In this document: positions 1 to 6,170 of the stretch, one piece after another
Numbering within the stretch: the first letter of the stretch is position 1
Layout of the letters: each line of letters starts with the position of its first letter
IMG/VR virus record: IMGVR_UViG_3300032296_001364
Location: 1-30,118 of that record
Source: a virus
Direction: 5' to 3' (one strand)
DNA length: 30,118 bases
Notes under the pieces: model-generated
Seen by the model: the letters and a program-made list of their open reading frames with translations, nothing else
What the model was told of the DNA's origin: nothing
Databases searched by the model: none
Translations under genes and position numbers: made by a program

Positions 1-2
1 GA

Positions 3-116
3 ATGATTATGGAGACAAATAATATCGAAAAGTGTACTTTATTTGCCTCCCACAACCACTGGCATGCCTATACCGAATATTTAAATAAGTTATACTGCAA
101 CTCATATAATGAGTGA
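3..116 (+). CDS. Short or 5'-truncated ORF at left edge, unknown
   Basis: An open frame runs from the window edge to a TGA at 114-116. It contains an ATG at 3-5, giving 37 residues, but may equally be the C-terminal end of a gene that begins to the left. The peptide is rich in His, Asn, Tyr and Trp (an HNHWH segment near the middle) and matches no family I recognise. It converges with the leftward gene at 185-514, and the hairpin at 143-176 lies between them, which fits a gene end here. Evidence is limited to the open frame and layout. Confidence 0.3.
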   Translation: MIMETNNIEKCTLFASHNHWHAYTEYLNKLYCNSYNE

Positions 117-142
117 GTGAATGATACGCTATAATAATAAAA

Positions 143-176
143 AAAGAACTTTAGTCTGTTAAGACTAAAGCTCTTT
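143..176 (-). terminator. Intrinsic terminator of the leftward gene
   Basis: Arms 143-157 and 162-176 form a 15-bp stem with a 4-base loop. Read on the minus strand, every position pairs (one as G-U), and the stem is followed by a run rich in T (complement of 131-142). On the plus strand the same position is an A-C mismatch. It therefore best serves the leftward 109-aa gene, whose stop lies 9 bases before it, though it could also stop rightward transcription. Confidence 0.75.
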
Positions 177-184
177 AATTAGGA

Positions 185-514
185 CTAATCGCAAGCGATT
201 ATCCTAATCCAACTGATAGACTTCATAGTCTTATCAGCTTGCTCAATATCGGATTGGAAGAATCCGATAGTGAGAGTGTCTGATGTTGCGACAGCATCAG
301 ACAATGTAGCATCAAACTTCAAGGTGAAACCTTGAACGTTGAATGCTTTTGTGGGACGGCCAGACGCAGTCTTGCCTTCCACTAAGGACTTCATAAAAGG
401 CCTTACTTCAGCCGTGTTAACGGTGAAGGTTTTGAACGGCAATGCTACTTGTTGCATTCCGGAAGTTTTAGCTTCAGCTAAAACTGATTCAAAAGAAACG
501 ATAGTTTTTTCCAT
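185..514 (-). CDS. Conserved-looking 109-aa protein, unknown
   Basis: The leftward frame can be opened by a GTG at 569-571, but the ATG at 512-514 is preferred. It gives a protein starting MEKTIVSFES and leaves a normal leader. The product is soluble, with no membrane segment or signal peptide. It alternates short beta-like stretches (VALPFKTFTV, GFTLKFDATL, TLTIGFFQSD) and ends with KSISWIRII. Codon use is more GC-rich than the A-rich rightward genes next door. I do not recognise the family; a small nucleic-acid-binding or virion protein would fit the beta-rich look, but nothing proves it. It is transcribed away from the late genes and ends at a clear terminator, so it probably closes the oppositely oriented gene block of the phage. 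Confidence 0.7.
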   Translation of the reverse strand: MEKTIVSFESVLAEAKTSGMQQVALPFKTFTVNTAEVRPFMKSLVEGKTASGRPTKAFNVQGFTLKFDATLSDAVATSDTLTIGFFQSDIEQADKTMKSISWIRIIACD

Positions 515-665
515 AATGGGGATCACGTTAGTGTGCCCATTAGTCGGGGGTGTTTTTTTGACCTGCCACACTCTCTCACAGACTTTCCATTTTTAAAAAA
601 ATAAAAAAAATAAAATTTTGATTTTCAACACTTTATATATTTATGTTCAACTCACAATCATTTAA

Positions 666-748
666 CTCTCTCAATGTCAGTAACTTCCTTAATGAAATTA
701 TAGTATTAATATATACTATAATTTGAACATTCTTCTCTCTCAATATCA
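666..748 (+). repeat. Two-copy 14-base direct repeat CTCTCTCAATRTCA
   Basis: Copies at 666-679 and 735-748 are identical at 13 of 14 positions and start 69 bases apart, inside the divergent control region. Each lies downstream of a TTGAACAT-type word (inverted before copy 1, forward before copy 2). Together they look like protein-binding sites, but no function can be read directly. Confidence 0.5.
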
Positions 749-778
749 ATGAGTTACAACTTGCTCCGTTGAACATAG

Positions 779-808
779 TTGTAAATATAGATATTGTTCA
801 TATATTTG
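779..808 (+). promoter_or_regulatory. Bacteroidota-type promoter for the 833-2276 operon
   Basis: TTG at 779-781, a 19-base spacer and TATATTTG at 801-808 match the Bacteroidota primary sigma consensus TTG-N(about 19-21)-TAnnTTTG. Transcription would begin near 815 and leave an A-rich leader ending AAAAAGG before the GTG at 833. An inverted repeat, TGTTCA (795-800) N6 TGAACA (807-812), brackets the -7 element and is a natural operator position. Confidence 0.7.
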
Positions 809-832
809 AACATTGAAATAAACAAGAAAAAG

Positions 833-1066
833 GTGAGTAAAAAAAGAATATTAAGTAATGGTTATTCATCTTATTATAAAGATGATATTGTCAAGCCTAA
901 AAAAGAAAAGTTTACAGAAGCACAAAGAATACTTAGAAATGCTTTTTCAAAAAGTAACGTTAAGAAAAATGCTGAAAGAGACTTAATACTTTATATGGGT
1001 AGAAGTAGTATGGAAGCGTTTGACAAAGCAATGAAAGAAGAATTAATAAAACAAAGATTGATATAA
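833..1066 (+). CDS. Small basic protein, 77 aa, unknown
   Basis: The GTG at 833-835 is chosen as start. The frame opens further upstream with a TTG at 794, but that codon lies inside the promoter and would not be transcribed. An AAAAAGG stretch directly precedes the GTG. The product begins MSKKRILSNG, is strongly lysine/arginine-rich, and is predicted mostly helical from about residue 25 on (FTEAQRILRNAF, ERDLILYMG, EAFDKAMKEELIKQRL). There is no cysteine cluster or membrane segment. It is the first gene of the rightward operon and its TAA overlaps the next start (TAATG), so it is probably co-translated with the RepL-like protein. A small DNA-binding or regulatory role is a guess from charge and position. 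Confidence 0.65.
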   Translation: MSKKRILSNGYSSYYKDDIVKPKKEKFTEAQRILRNAFSKSNVKKNAERDLILYMGRSSMEAFDKAMKEELIKQRLI

Positions 1067-1599
1067 TGAGTAAACATACACCAGAAGGTCTTAAGTCAGC
1101 TAAATCTCCTTTTATTGAAGGGTTGAACATACCTGTAATAGGTCTATATAAGATAGAAGCTAGAATAGATCCGTCTAAAATTAAGTTAGAAGACGGTAAT
1201 GTTAGCTCTGTAGGTATGGTGGACCATGTTAAAAAGACATTTTTGGTAGAAAAAGACAGGAAGATTAGCTTGTATTATGAGAACAATGGTGTAGATTTGA
1301 AACCGTATTACCTAAATCTATCTAAAGAAGGAAGGCAATTACTAGATTATATCTTACTTTATTGTATAAGAGAAAACAAACTACATTGTTACATAGATTC
1401 ATCTGAGTTTATGGAGGTATATGGAGTATTATCTAGAACTACTTTCTGGAATAGTAAGAAAAACTTGATAGATAATGGTTTTATAGCAGCTACTTCTTAT
1501 AAAGGATGGTATTGGATTAACCCAAAGTTCTTTTTTAGAGGAGAAAGAATCAAATGTCATGAACTTAAAGACAATATTGATTACAAAAAGTTAGATTAA
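1066..1599 (+). CDS. RepL-like winged-helix replication initiator
   Basis: This 177-aa protein has a winged-helix region at about residues 84-160. A helix-rich part (LSKEGRQLLDYILLYC) is followed by a recognition-helix-like stretch at 122-140 (LSRTTFWNSKKNLIDNGFI). The wing then ends in YWINPKFFFRGERI at about 149-162. That last block resembles the C-terminal part of plasmid RepL/RepA-type initiators, and plasmid-like RepL proteins are known from crAss-like phages such as phi-crAss001. Family members bind DNA near replication origins; here it could start replication or regulate the divergent region upstream. It overlaps the preceding gene (TAATG) and is followed immediately by the 32-aa ORF. 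The fold is fairly secure; the replication role is inferred. Confidence 0.65.
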   Translation: MSKHTPEGLKSAKSPFIEGLNIPVIGLYKIEARIDPSKIKLEDGNVSSVGMVDHVKKTFLVEKDRKISLYYENNGVDLKPYYLNLSKEGRQLLDYILLYCIRENKLHCYIDSSEFMEVYGVLSRTTFWNSKKNLIDNGFIAATSYKGWYWINPKFFFRGERIKCHELKDNIDYKKLD

Positions 1600-1698
1600 A
1601 TGGAAGAAATACTCAAGATAGCTTGTCAGTTAACAATGGAAGACGTTGAGTATGAAATAGTTATTGGAGAAAACGAAATAAATATAGAAATAAAATAA
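1600..1698 (+). CDS. 32-aa micro-ORF, unknown
   Basis: The ATG at 1600 follows the upstream TAA with no gap and its own TAA at 1696-1698 is one base before the next ATG, so it fills the gap exactly. It encodes a 32-residue acidic peptide starting MEEILKIACQ and ending in alternating beta-like residues (INIEIK). The tight packing argues for translation; no function is apparent. Confidence 0.5.
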   Translation: MEEILKIACQLTMEDVEYEIVIGENEINIEIK

Positions 1699-1699
1699 A

Positions 1700-2098
1700 A
1701 TGAAAGAAACAAAAGGAAGATTATCAGTTGCTGAAGACGGTGAATTGGTAGAAACAAACGAGTTAGATGTCACTAAGATTGACAAACTAGCAAAGATCGA
1801 AGGTGAAGTTGCAGAAAGTAGAATTATTCTACAACCTCTACCTAGAAAAGAGAAGACTATTGGTGGTATTATATTACCAGCAGCTTTAAATGGTGAATTT
1901 AGATGTGCAGTAATTGCAGCACACAAAGATTCCAAGTACAAAAGAGGAGACGTGGTTATGTTAAAGTTATCTGACTTTCCTCCTGGACCTAACGGTGAAC
2001 CATATCCTCCAAGAGTAGATTTTGTAGAAGGAAACCCTTGTGTTGTATTATACGAATCTTTTATTTGGTATAAGTATGGATACAGAATTGAAGACTAA
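1700..2098 (+). CDS. GroES-like co-chaperonin (Cpn10 fold)
   Basis: This is a 132-aa protein whose core, about residues 40-120, reads like a GroES subunit. RIILQPLP corresponds to the first strand. KEKTIGGIILPAA at about 50-62 matches the GroES mobile loop, whose hydrophobic tripeptide docks on GroEL. FRCAVIAAHKDSKYKRGDVVML corresponds to the 'V-x-A-x-G-x-G..KVGD' core. It carries about 40 extra acidic N-terminal residues and a C-terminal extension (GNPCVVLYESFIWYKYGYRIED), so it is longer than a cellular GroES of about 95 residues. Phage T4 gp31 is a known phage GroES substitute that helps fold the capsid protein; the same job for the crAss MCP is a reasonable inference. It sits in the operon expressed from 779-808, ahead of the virion genes. 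Confidence 0.7.
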   Translation: MKETKGRLSVAEDGELVETNELDVTKIDKLAKIEGEVAESRIILQPLPRKEKTIGGIILPAALNGEFRCAVIAAHKDSKYKRGDVVMLKLSDFPPGPNGEPYPPRVDFVEGNPCVVLYESFIWYKYGYRIED

Positions 2099-2276
2099 TC
2101 AAGATTACAGAGACAAAGCAATAGAACAAGGTTTTGCTGTAGAGATTAGACCTAACTTCTTAATGTTTAGTACTTTAAGTAATGAAAGATTATCGTTTGA
2201 GACTTTTGAAGAATATAAGTTCAGACAAAAAATGTCTAAGATAGCTGTTAAAAAGTTTTTAAAGAAGAAAAAGTAG
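2076..2276 (+). CDS. Small lysine-rich protein, 66 aa, unknown
   Basis: The ATG at 2076 lies inside the end of the GroES-like gene (23-base overlap). The frame extends further upstream but only inside that gene. The protein starts MDTELKTNQD, has a beta-like middle (FAVEIRPNFLMFSTL) and ends with a very basic tail (KKFLKKKK). It is the last gene before a -7-like element at 2277-2284. No family recognised. The overlap and its position as last gene of a tight operon support expression. Confidence 0.6.
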   Translation: MDTELKTNQDYRDKAIEQGFAVEIRPNFLMFSTLSNERLSFETFEEYKFRQKMSKIAVKKFLKKKK

Positions 2277-2284
2277 TATATTTG
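2277..2284 (+). promoter_or_regulatory. -7 element TATATTTG before the 2292 gene
   Basis: TATATTTG followed by TAGC matches TAnnTTTG and the extended TTTGTA seen before other late genes. No TTG lies 17-23 bases upstream. The G is only 7 bases from the ATG, so a transcript from here would be nearly leaderless. It directly abuts the stop of the previous gene. Confidence 0.35.
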
Positions 2285-2291
2285 TAGCAGA

Positions 2292-2927
2292 ATGGAATTG
2301 TTTACAGTCGACTATGCGCTAAATTATGAAGGTTGGGCTTACGATAAAGAAGTAGCTCCGTATAACGTATACACGTTAGACCAATTTACCATTAGAGTTA
2401 GACGTAATGATTTCTTTCTGCTACTCTATATTACAAACGAATGTGACGAATTAGTATTTTGTGGTAGAATATACACTATACAAGAATATGAAGAAAAAAT
2501 AAAAAAGAAGTTAAACAAGTGGAAGTGTAGAGTTTATAGTACAGTTAATCCTACTCCTTCTGACAATTTAGATATTGTACCTAGAGTAATTAACTTAACA
2601 CTTGTTGATGGTGATAATGTAGATGAAAATGTAGCAAATGTATTCAATGAATCTGTTACACAACTGAATACATCAACTGTTCCCGGTTTAACAATAAGAG
2701 TAATTACTAGTGGTTTAGACCAAATTATAAATGTTTTTGCAGAACCTTTGTCTTCAACACCTTCTGTTTATACAGATACTATTAATTATATAGGTGAAGA
2801 AAGTTTAACGGTAATACAAGTTGTATTTAATATAACTATATTACCTCAAGATTCATTTATTGTTTTAGAACACGATGGTCCTATACATTTAGAAAACGGT
2901 TTGGGTAAAATTAATTTAGAAATATAA
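2292..2927 (+). CDS. Unknown 211-aa protein, beta-rich C-terminal half
   Basis: The N-terminal third (to about residue 80) is aromatic and charged, with a cysteine pair region (NECDELVFCG) and a basic helix (EEKIKKKLNKWKC). The remainder alternates short Ile/Val/Thr strands such as VINLTLVDGD, GLTIRVITSG and VIQVVFNITI, typical of virion beta-sandwich domains. There is no signal peptide or membrane segment. It ends two bases before the next ATG, and that neighbour is also virion-like, so both may be head-fibre or decoration proteins. Function is not identified. Confidence 0.65.
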   Translation: MELFTVDYALNYEGWAYDKEVAPYNVYTLDQFTIRVRRNDFFLLLYITNECDELVFCGRIYTIQEYEEKIKKKLNKWKCRVYSTVNPTPSDNLDIVPRVINLTLVDGDNVDENVANVFNESVTQLNTSTVPGLTIRVITSGLDQIINVFAEPLSSTPSVYTDTINYIGEESLTVIQVVFNITILPQDSFIVLEHDGPIHLENGLGKINLEI

Positions 2928-2928
2928 T

Positions 2929-3519
2929 ATGGCAAACGAAAAAATATCAGAAATGACGTATAAGCAATTAGCTGCTGACGACATGATTCCTTCAGTAAAT
3001 CCTACTACTGACCCTACAGAAAATTATAATTTTTTAGGAGCAGATATTCCTCTTTTAGTAGGTGTTTCTGTATGGGATGCTTCAGCAACATATGCTGCAG
3101 GACATATAGTTATATATAACGATAGTACTATAAAGGGAATGTTTTTAGTTACTACTACTACAAGTGCTGGAGACAGTCCGGCCGGTACAGGAGCAAGTAA
3201 ATTTAAATCTGTAGGGTTAGGTTATGTAGCAAATTCACACTCTGCTTCTGATAATATAGGGTACGAGAGAACAGGTTTTATAACTGTTAGTTTGACAGGA
3301 GCTACTGTAGATAACTTTAATATTTCTAGTAGTATAGTTACAGATGCTAATTCTCATAAAATATCAGCTACTTTATATAGAAGCGGAACATCATTTGTGT
3401 CTGAAGATATTTTAATTAAATCTTTAGGTATTTCTGCCGGAAGTATAACTTTTTATGTAGAGAAAACAACAGTAGGTGGGTTAGGAAACGTTAGAATTTC
3501 TTATACTATAGAAGGATAA
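2929..3519 (+). CDS. Putative head or tail fibre protein with CBM5/12-like segment
   Basis: The first 20 residues (MANEKISEMT...DDMIPSV) form the short adaptor-like N-terminus often seen on fibre proteins of Bacteroidota phages. Residues about 46-94 carry W, Y-x-AGH-x-V-x-Y and a Gly/Pro-rich closing segment (GDSPAG) before KF. This resembles the small aromatic-rich carbohydrate-binding modules of families 5/12. The C-terminal 90 residues are Ser/Thr-rich beta structure (TGFITVSLTG, GSITFYVEKT) as in jelly-roll fibre heads. A capsid fibre or host-surface-binding protein is likely; the exact virion site cannot be read. Its stop overlaps the HU-like gene start (TAATG). Confidence 0.6.
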   Translation: MANEKISEMTYKQLAADDMIPSVNPTTDPTENYNFLGADIPLLVGVSVWDASATYAAGHIVIYNDSTIKGMFLVTTTTSAGDSPAGTGASKFKSVGLGYVANSHSASDNIGYERTGFITVSLTGATVDNFNISSSIVTDANSHKISATLYRSGTSFVSEDILIKSLGISAGSITFYVEKTTVGGLGNVRISYTIEG

Positions 3520-3785
3520 TGAATGACTTTTTAAAACCAAAAATAAAAGAATTAGCTATACAATATAAATTGACTCAAAGTGAAATCATTGATATATTTT
3601 ATTCTCAATTTAAATATGTAGCTAAAGTAATGTCTGAAGATTCTTTCAAAAATTTAAATGAAAGAAGAAGTGTAAAGATAAAAGGAATTGGTACTTTTGA
3701 ATACAATGAAAGAAAGGCAAGAAAAATAACAGAAATTAAAAATAAAGAAGATGCAAGAAAGAACTTGGTTAAAACCGCTTCCTAA
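3519..3785 (+). CDS. HU/IHF-family DNA-binding protein (divergent)
   Basis: An 88-aa protein of the usual HU/IHF length. The N-terminal half is helical. Residues 50-70 (RSVKIKGIGTFEYNERKARKI) match the HU signature region 'v.i.GfGtF..reRkaR', with the conserved Gly-x-Gly-Thr-Phe turn. The beta-arm normally carrying the Pro intercalation residue is short: after ARKI the sequence goes straight into TEIKNKEDARKNLV. So the DNA-wrapping arm looks reduced. IHF-like subunits are a conserved feature of crAss-like genomes and may bend or compact DNA for packaging, which fits its place just before the packaging block. Confidence 0.65.
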   Translation: MNDFLKPKIKELAIQYKLTQSEIIDIFYSQFKYVAKVMSEDSFKNLNERRSVKIKGIGTFEYNERKARKITEIKNKEDARKNLVKTAS

Positions 3786-3978
3786 ATTAGAAAAGGAAAT
3801 TGAAATTATTAAAATATGTTTGGATTCATTACAAACTTGTGCAATGCTACCTAAAACTCCAACCACAAGTAAAATTCAAACTGATACCGAAAACATTTTG
3901 ATGAGATACATGTCTCAATTAGAAGTGTTGACTAGGCCTAATGAGAAATCAATAAAAACAGAAATAGATGATAACTAA
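3751..3978 (+). CDS. 75-aa protein bridging HU-like and phosphoesterase genes, unknown
   Basis: The ATG at 3751 lies inside the HU-like gene (35-base overlap) and the stop at 3978 overlaps the next gene by 11 bases, so the frame spans what would otherwise be a 180-base gap. The product is helical and mixed-charge with two cysteines (IIKICLDSLQTCAML) and a polar tail. No family recognised. The double overlap supports translation in the operon. Confidence 0.55.
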   Translation: MQERTWLKPLPKLEKEIEIIKICLDSLQTCAMLPKTPTTSKIQTDTENILMRYMSQLEVLTRPNEKSIKTEIDDN

Positions 3979-4957
3979 AGAAATGGAAGAAATGGTTCTA
4001 TCAATGTATAGAACTGAAAAACGCTATTCTAGAATTGCAGATGTATTGTGTGCAGAATACAATATGGCTCATAGAACAGCAAGAAGGTATGTTTCGTTAA
4101 TAGTAAACAAACCTTTACCTGAAGTTGTTACTGATAAAAAAGTAGGAACTTTTAACTGGAGAGAAGCTGTTGAGCATGTTCAAAAAGGACAAAGTCTTTT
4201 TGGAAGAGCTAAAAGTAGTCAAGACAAAGGAGTTTTTACTATTAAAACAGATGAACCAATTTATGTAATGGCTTTAGGAGACGCTCACTTTGGAAGTTTT
4301 GGTACTGACTATGAAGTACTTAAACAAATCACAGATGAAATTCTGAACACTCCTAACCTCTACGTTATTCTTTTAGGAGACCTTGCTCAAATGTCAATTA
4401 AACTTAGAAATGTTTTAGAAGTTAGCGATAACGCTTTACCACCTAAGTATCAGATGATGCTGTTAGACAGTTGGTTAGACGAAATAAAACATAAAGTTAT
4501 TTGTTCTACTTGGGATAATCACAGTGTAATGAGAGAAGAAGCTGTAACAGGTTATTCTAAATATGCTGAAATCTTTGAAAGACATGTAATGTATTTTAGT
4601 GGTATTGGACATTTAGATTTAGGTGTAGGAGAACAAGTTTATAAAATAGCAGTGGCTCATTTTTATAGAGGTTACTCTATAGAAAATCCTTGTCATGGTG
4701 GTATGAGATACATGAGAAGAATGGCTCAAGACCGTGAAATAGCAATGGCAGGAGATTCACACAATCCGGGTATGATTAAATATGTAGATGGAGATAGAAC
4801 CAGATGTGTTTTGAATTCTGGAACAGCACAAACAAATAGCGGTTATGCTAAAAGATTCTTTTCTTTACATACTTCATCAGCATTTCCTGTACTTAAACTA
4901 GATCCTAAAGAACACATTTTTACACCATTTTGGACATTAGAGGAGGCAATGAAATGA
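3968..4957 (+). CDS. HTH-metallophosphoesterase fusion protein
   Basis: This is a 329-aa protein with two parts. Residues 1-46 look like a helix-turn-helix (RIADVLCAEYNMAHRTARRYV). From about 97 on it is a calcineurin-like metallophosphoesterase: GDAHFG at 104-109 (motif GDxHxG), GDLAQ at 137-141 (GDxxD, last residue changed), WDNH at 182-185 (GNHD/E, altered), AHF at 230-232 and GDSHN at 262-266 (GHxH, altered). The metal ligands in motif 1, the Asp of motif 2 and the key Asn-His are kept. Family members cleave phosphomono- or diesters, including DNA (Mre11/SbcD) and cyclic nucleotides. Sitting in the terminase block with a DNA-binding head, it may process DNA during packaging or replication; that is inference. 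Confidence 0.75.
   Translation: MITKEMEEMVLSMYRTEKRYSRIADVLCAEYNMAHRTARRYVSLIVNKPLPEVVTDKKVGTFNWREAVEHVQKGQSLFGRAKSSQDKGVFTIKTDEPIYVMALGDAHFGSFGTDYEVLKQITDEILNTPNLYVILLGDLAQMSIKLRNVLEVSDNALPPKYQMMLLDSWLDEIKHKVICSTWDNHSVMREEAVTGYSKYAEIFERHVMYFSGIGHLDLGVGEQVYKIAVAHFYRGYSIENPCHGGMRYMRRMAQDREIAMAGDSHNPGMIKYVDGDRTRCVLNSGTAQTNSGYAKRFFSLHTSSAFPVLKLDPKEHIFTPFWTLEEAMK
4941..4946 (+). promoter_or_regulatory. Strong Shine-Dalgarno AGGAGG
   Basis: AGGAGG lies 7 bases before the ATG at 4954, inside the end of the phosphoesterase gene. Most other starts here have only A-rich leaders, so this is unusual and decides the start of the 92-aa gene over the upstream TTG at 4930. Confidence 0.55.
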
Positions 4958-5232
4958 GATTTGTAGAATTAAAAGTTAAGTGTTATACTGAAGATACGGA
5001 TAGTCCGGATTTATCAAGTTTAGGTATTTTTACTACAGATGACGGTAAAGATTACTTTTGGAAAAAAATAAACTTTAATGCTAAACTATTGGAAGAAGAA
5101 GCTTTCCAAATATTTACAGAAGAAAGAGAGTTTAATGATGAATTAGAAAAAGTAACAGTTGTTAAGTTTTTTGACAATCGTAGTTTCTATGTTAAAGAAA
5201 CCGAAGAAGAAGTAATGGAGAAATTAAAATGA
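4954..5232 (+). CDS. Acidic 92-aa protein, unknown
   Basis: The start ATG at 4954 overlaps the previous stop (ATGA) and is preceded by an AGGAGG site. The protein starts MRFVELKVKCYTED and is acidic overall. It carries a beta-like first half, a middle segment KKINFNAKLLEEEAFQIFTEE and a C-terminal helix rich in Glu. No known motif. It overlaps the metallopeptidase gene (ATGA), so the phosphoesterase, this protein and the peptidase are translationally coupled. It could be a partner or regulator of one of them, but the sequence does not say. Confidence 0.65.
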   Translation: MRFVELKVKCYTEDTDSPDLSSLGIFTTDDGKDYFWKKINFNAKLLEEEAFQIFTEEREFNDELEKVTVVKFFDNRSFYVKETEEEVMEKLK

Positions 5233-5558
5233 TACCACAGTCGTTCAGCGTTTTAGGACATACTTACAAAGTTGTGATTGATAATGAACATTGTCATAAG
5301 AACGAATGTTTAGGAATGTTTGACGACAAAACTAATACCATCTATCTTGCGGAAAAATACAAAAGTCCAAAAGGTAGATGGTTATCTTATAAGAAAGATA
5401 TAGTCGAGCATACGTTTTACCATGAACTTGTGCACTGTATTCTTATTAATATGGGTGAAATGAAATTATATGAAAATGAAAGGTTTGTAGATTCTTTTGG
5501 AGGAATCCTACATCAGATAATGTTGACACAAAATGGAGAAAGTATTAAAATTAAATGA
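5229..5558 (+). CDS. HExxH zinc metallopeptidase-like protein
   Basis: A 109-aa protein with HELVH at residues 65-69, the HExxH zinc-binding and catalytic signature, at the end of a helix (VEHTFYHELVHCIL). Acidic residues E82 and E84 and a further His (H95) downstream could supply the third ligand. The N-terminal part (HTYKVVIDNE, NTIYLAEKY) forms the beta-sheet expected before the active helix in small single-domain metallopeptidases. Such short HExxH proteins are common in phages, but their substrates are mostly unknown. Its location between the phosphoesterase and TerL and ahead of the capsid genes makes a role in head maturation conceivable; an immunity-type or host-directed role is the alternative. 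Confidence 0.7.
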   Translation: MIPQSFSVLGHTYKVVIDNEHCHKNECLGMFDDKTNTIYLAEKYKSPKGRWLSYKKDIVEHTFYHELVHCILINMGEMKLYENERFVDSFGGILHQIMLTQNGESIKIK

Positions 5559-6168
5559 AGAATTAAATTTAGAAATAGCTGCAGAACTTCTTGAAATTGA
5601 ACAGTTTAAAACTATTATTAGAAGAGTTAAAGTAGGAAGAACTGACTCTGAAGGTAAAAAGAAACTTATAGCTATAAAAGAGATTGCTTATGTTTATCAT
5701 ATGGCTAATCCTTTATCACCTTATTACAATTACTCAGAAACAGATAGGATTAAAAAGCTCAAATCTGATTTGTTTGCAGGTATAGATGATACTTGGGAAC
5801 CAGATGATGAAGTTAGGGCTTGTATAGTAAAATACAGAGAGTTAACTAAAACTCCATCTCTTCATGCTGTAGATAGTATGCTCAATAGCTTACATGAATG
5901 TAATGACATTATTATTGAGATTACTAAACAATTAAAGCAAGATTTGAAAGATGGTAAACACAAAAGTGGTATAAATAATAAGAGAGGTCAGATAGTATCT
6001 GGTACTGAACTTATGTTGAACGATTTAACTGCTTTGTTAAAAGTGTCTAAAGAGATACCTAATCACATTGAAGTGTTAGAAAAACTACAAAAGAAACTGC
6101 AAGAAGAAAGAAAAATGAGTAAAGTTAAAATAAAAGGTAACGTTTACGTAAGCGATAGAGAAAGATAA
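5533..6168 (+). CDS. Helical protein in small-terminase position
   Basis: A 211-aa, mostly alpha-helical protein starting at the ATG at 5533 inside the peptidase gene and ending 2 bases before TerL. Residues about 50-75 contain IAYVYHMANPLSPYYNYSE, a block I associate with a conserved crAss gene next to TerL. The C-terminal half is long amphipathic helix (DIIIEITKQLKQDLKDG, LEKLQKKLQEE) with a basic tail. Small terminase subunits are helical oligomers that recognise packaging sites and usually sit immediately before TerL, so TerS is the first guess. I see no classical helix-turn-helix in it, and the HTH of the phosphoesterase three genes upstream is a competing candidate for DNA recognition. 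Confidence 0.6.
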   Translation: MEKVLKLNEELNLEIAAELLEIEQFKTIIRRVKVGRTDSEGKKKLIAIKEIAYVYHMANPLSPYYNYSETDRIKKLKSDLFAGIDDTWEPDDEVRACIVKYRELTKTPSLHAVDSMLNSLHECNDIIIEITKQLKQDLKDGKHKSGINNKRGQIVSGTELMLNDLTALLKVSKEIPNHIEVLEKLQKKLQEERKMSKVKIKGNVYVSDRER

Positions 6169-6170
6169 TT

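Larger units (their letters stand above)
515..832. promoter_or_regulatory. Divergent control region between the two gene blocks
   Basis: This 318-base stretch separates the leftward gene (start 514) from the rightward operon (start 833) and holds no convincing ORF. It is extremely AT-rich and contains four copies of TTGAACAT: forward at 723-730, 769-776 and 806-813, and inverted at 643-650. It also holds a 14-base near-identical direct repeat (CTCTCTCAATRTCA at 666-679 and 735-748). The promoter at 779-808 lies at its right end. No exact CAAAnnTA was found on the other strand for the leftward gene. The layout suggests a phage switch or control region. Confidence 0.6.

Noticed and set aside
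339-596. Rightward ORF over the 109-aa leftward gene
   Set aside because: It lies opposite a better-supported gene with its own terminator and has no protein-like pattern.
794-832. TTG start of the first rightward gene at 794
   Set aside because: The codon overlaps the promoter -7 region and would lie upstream of the transcription start; GTG at 833 with an AAAAAGG leader fits better.
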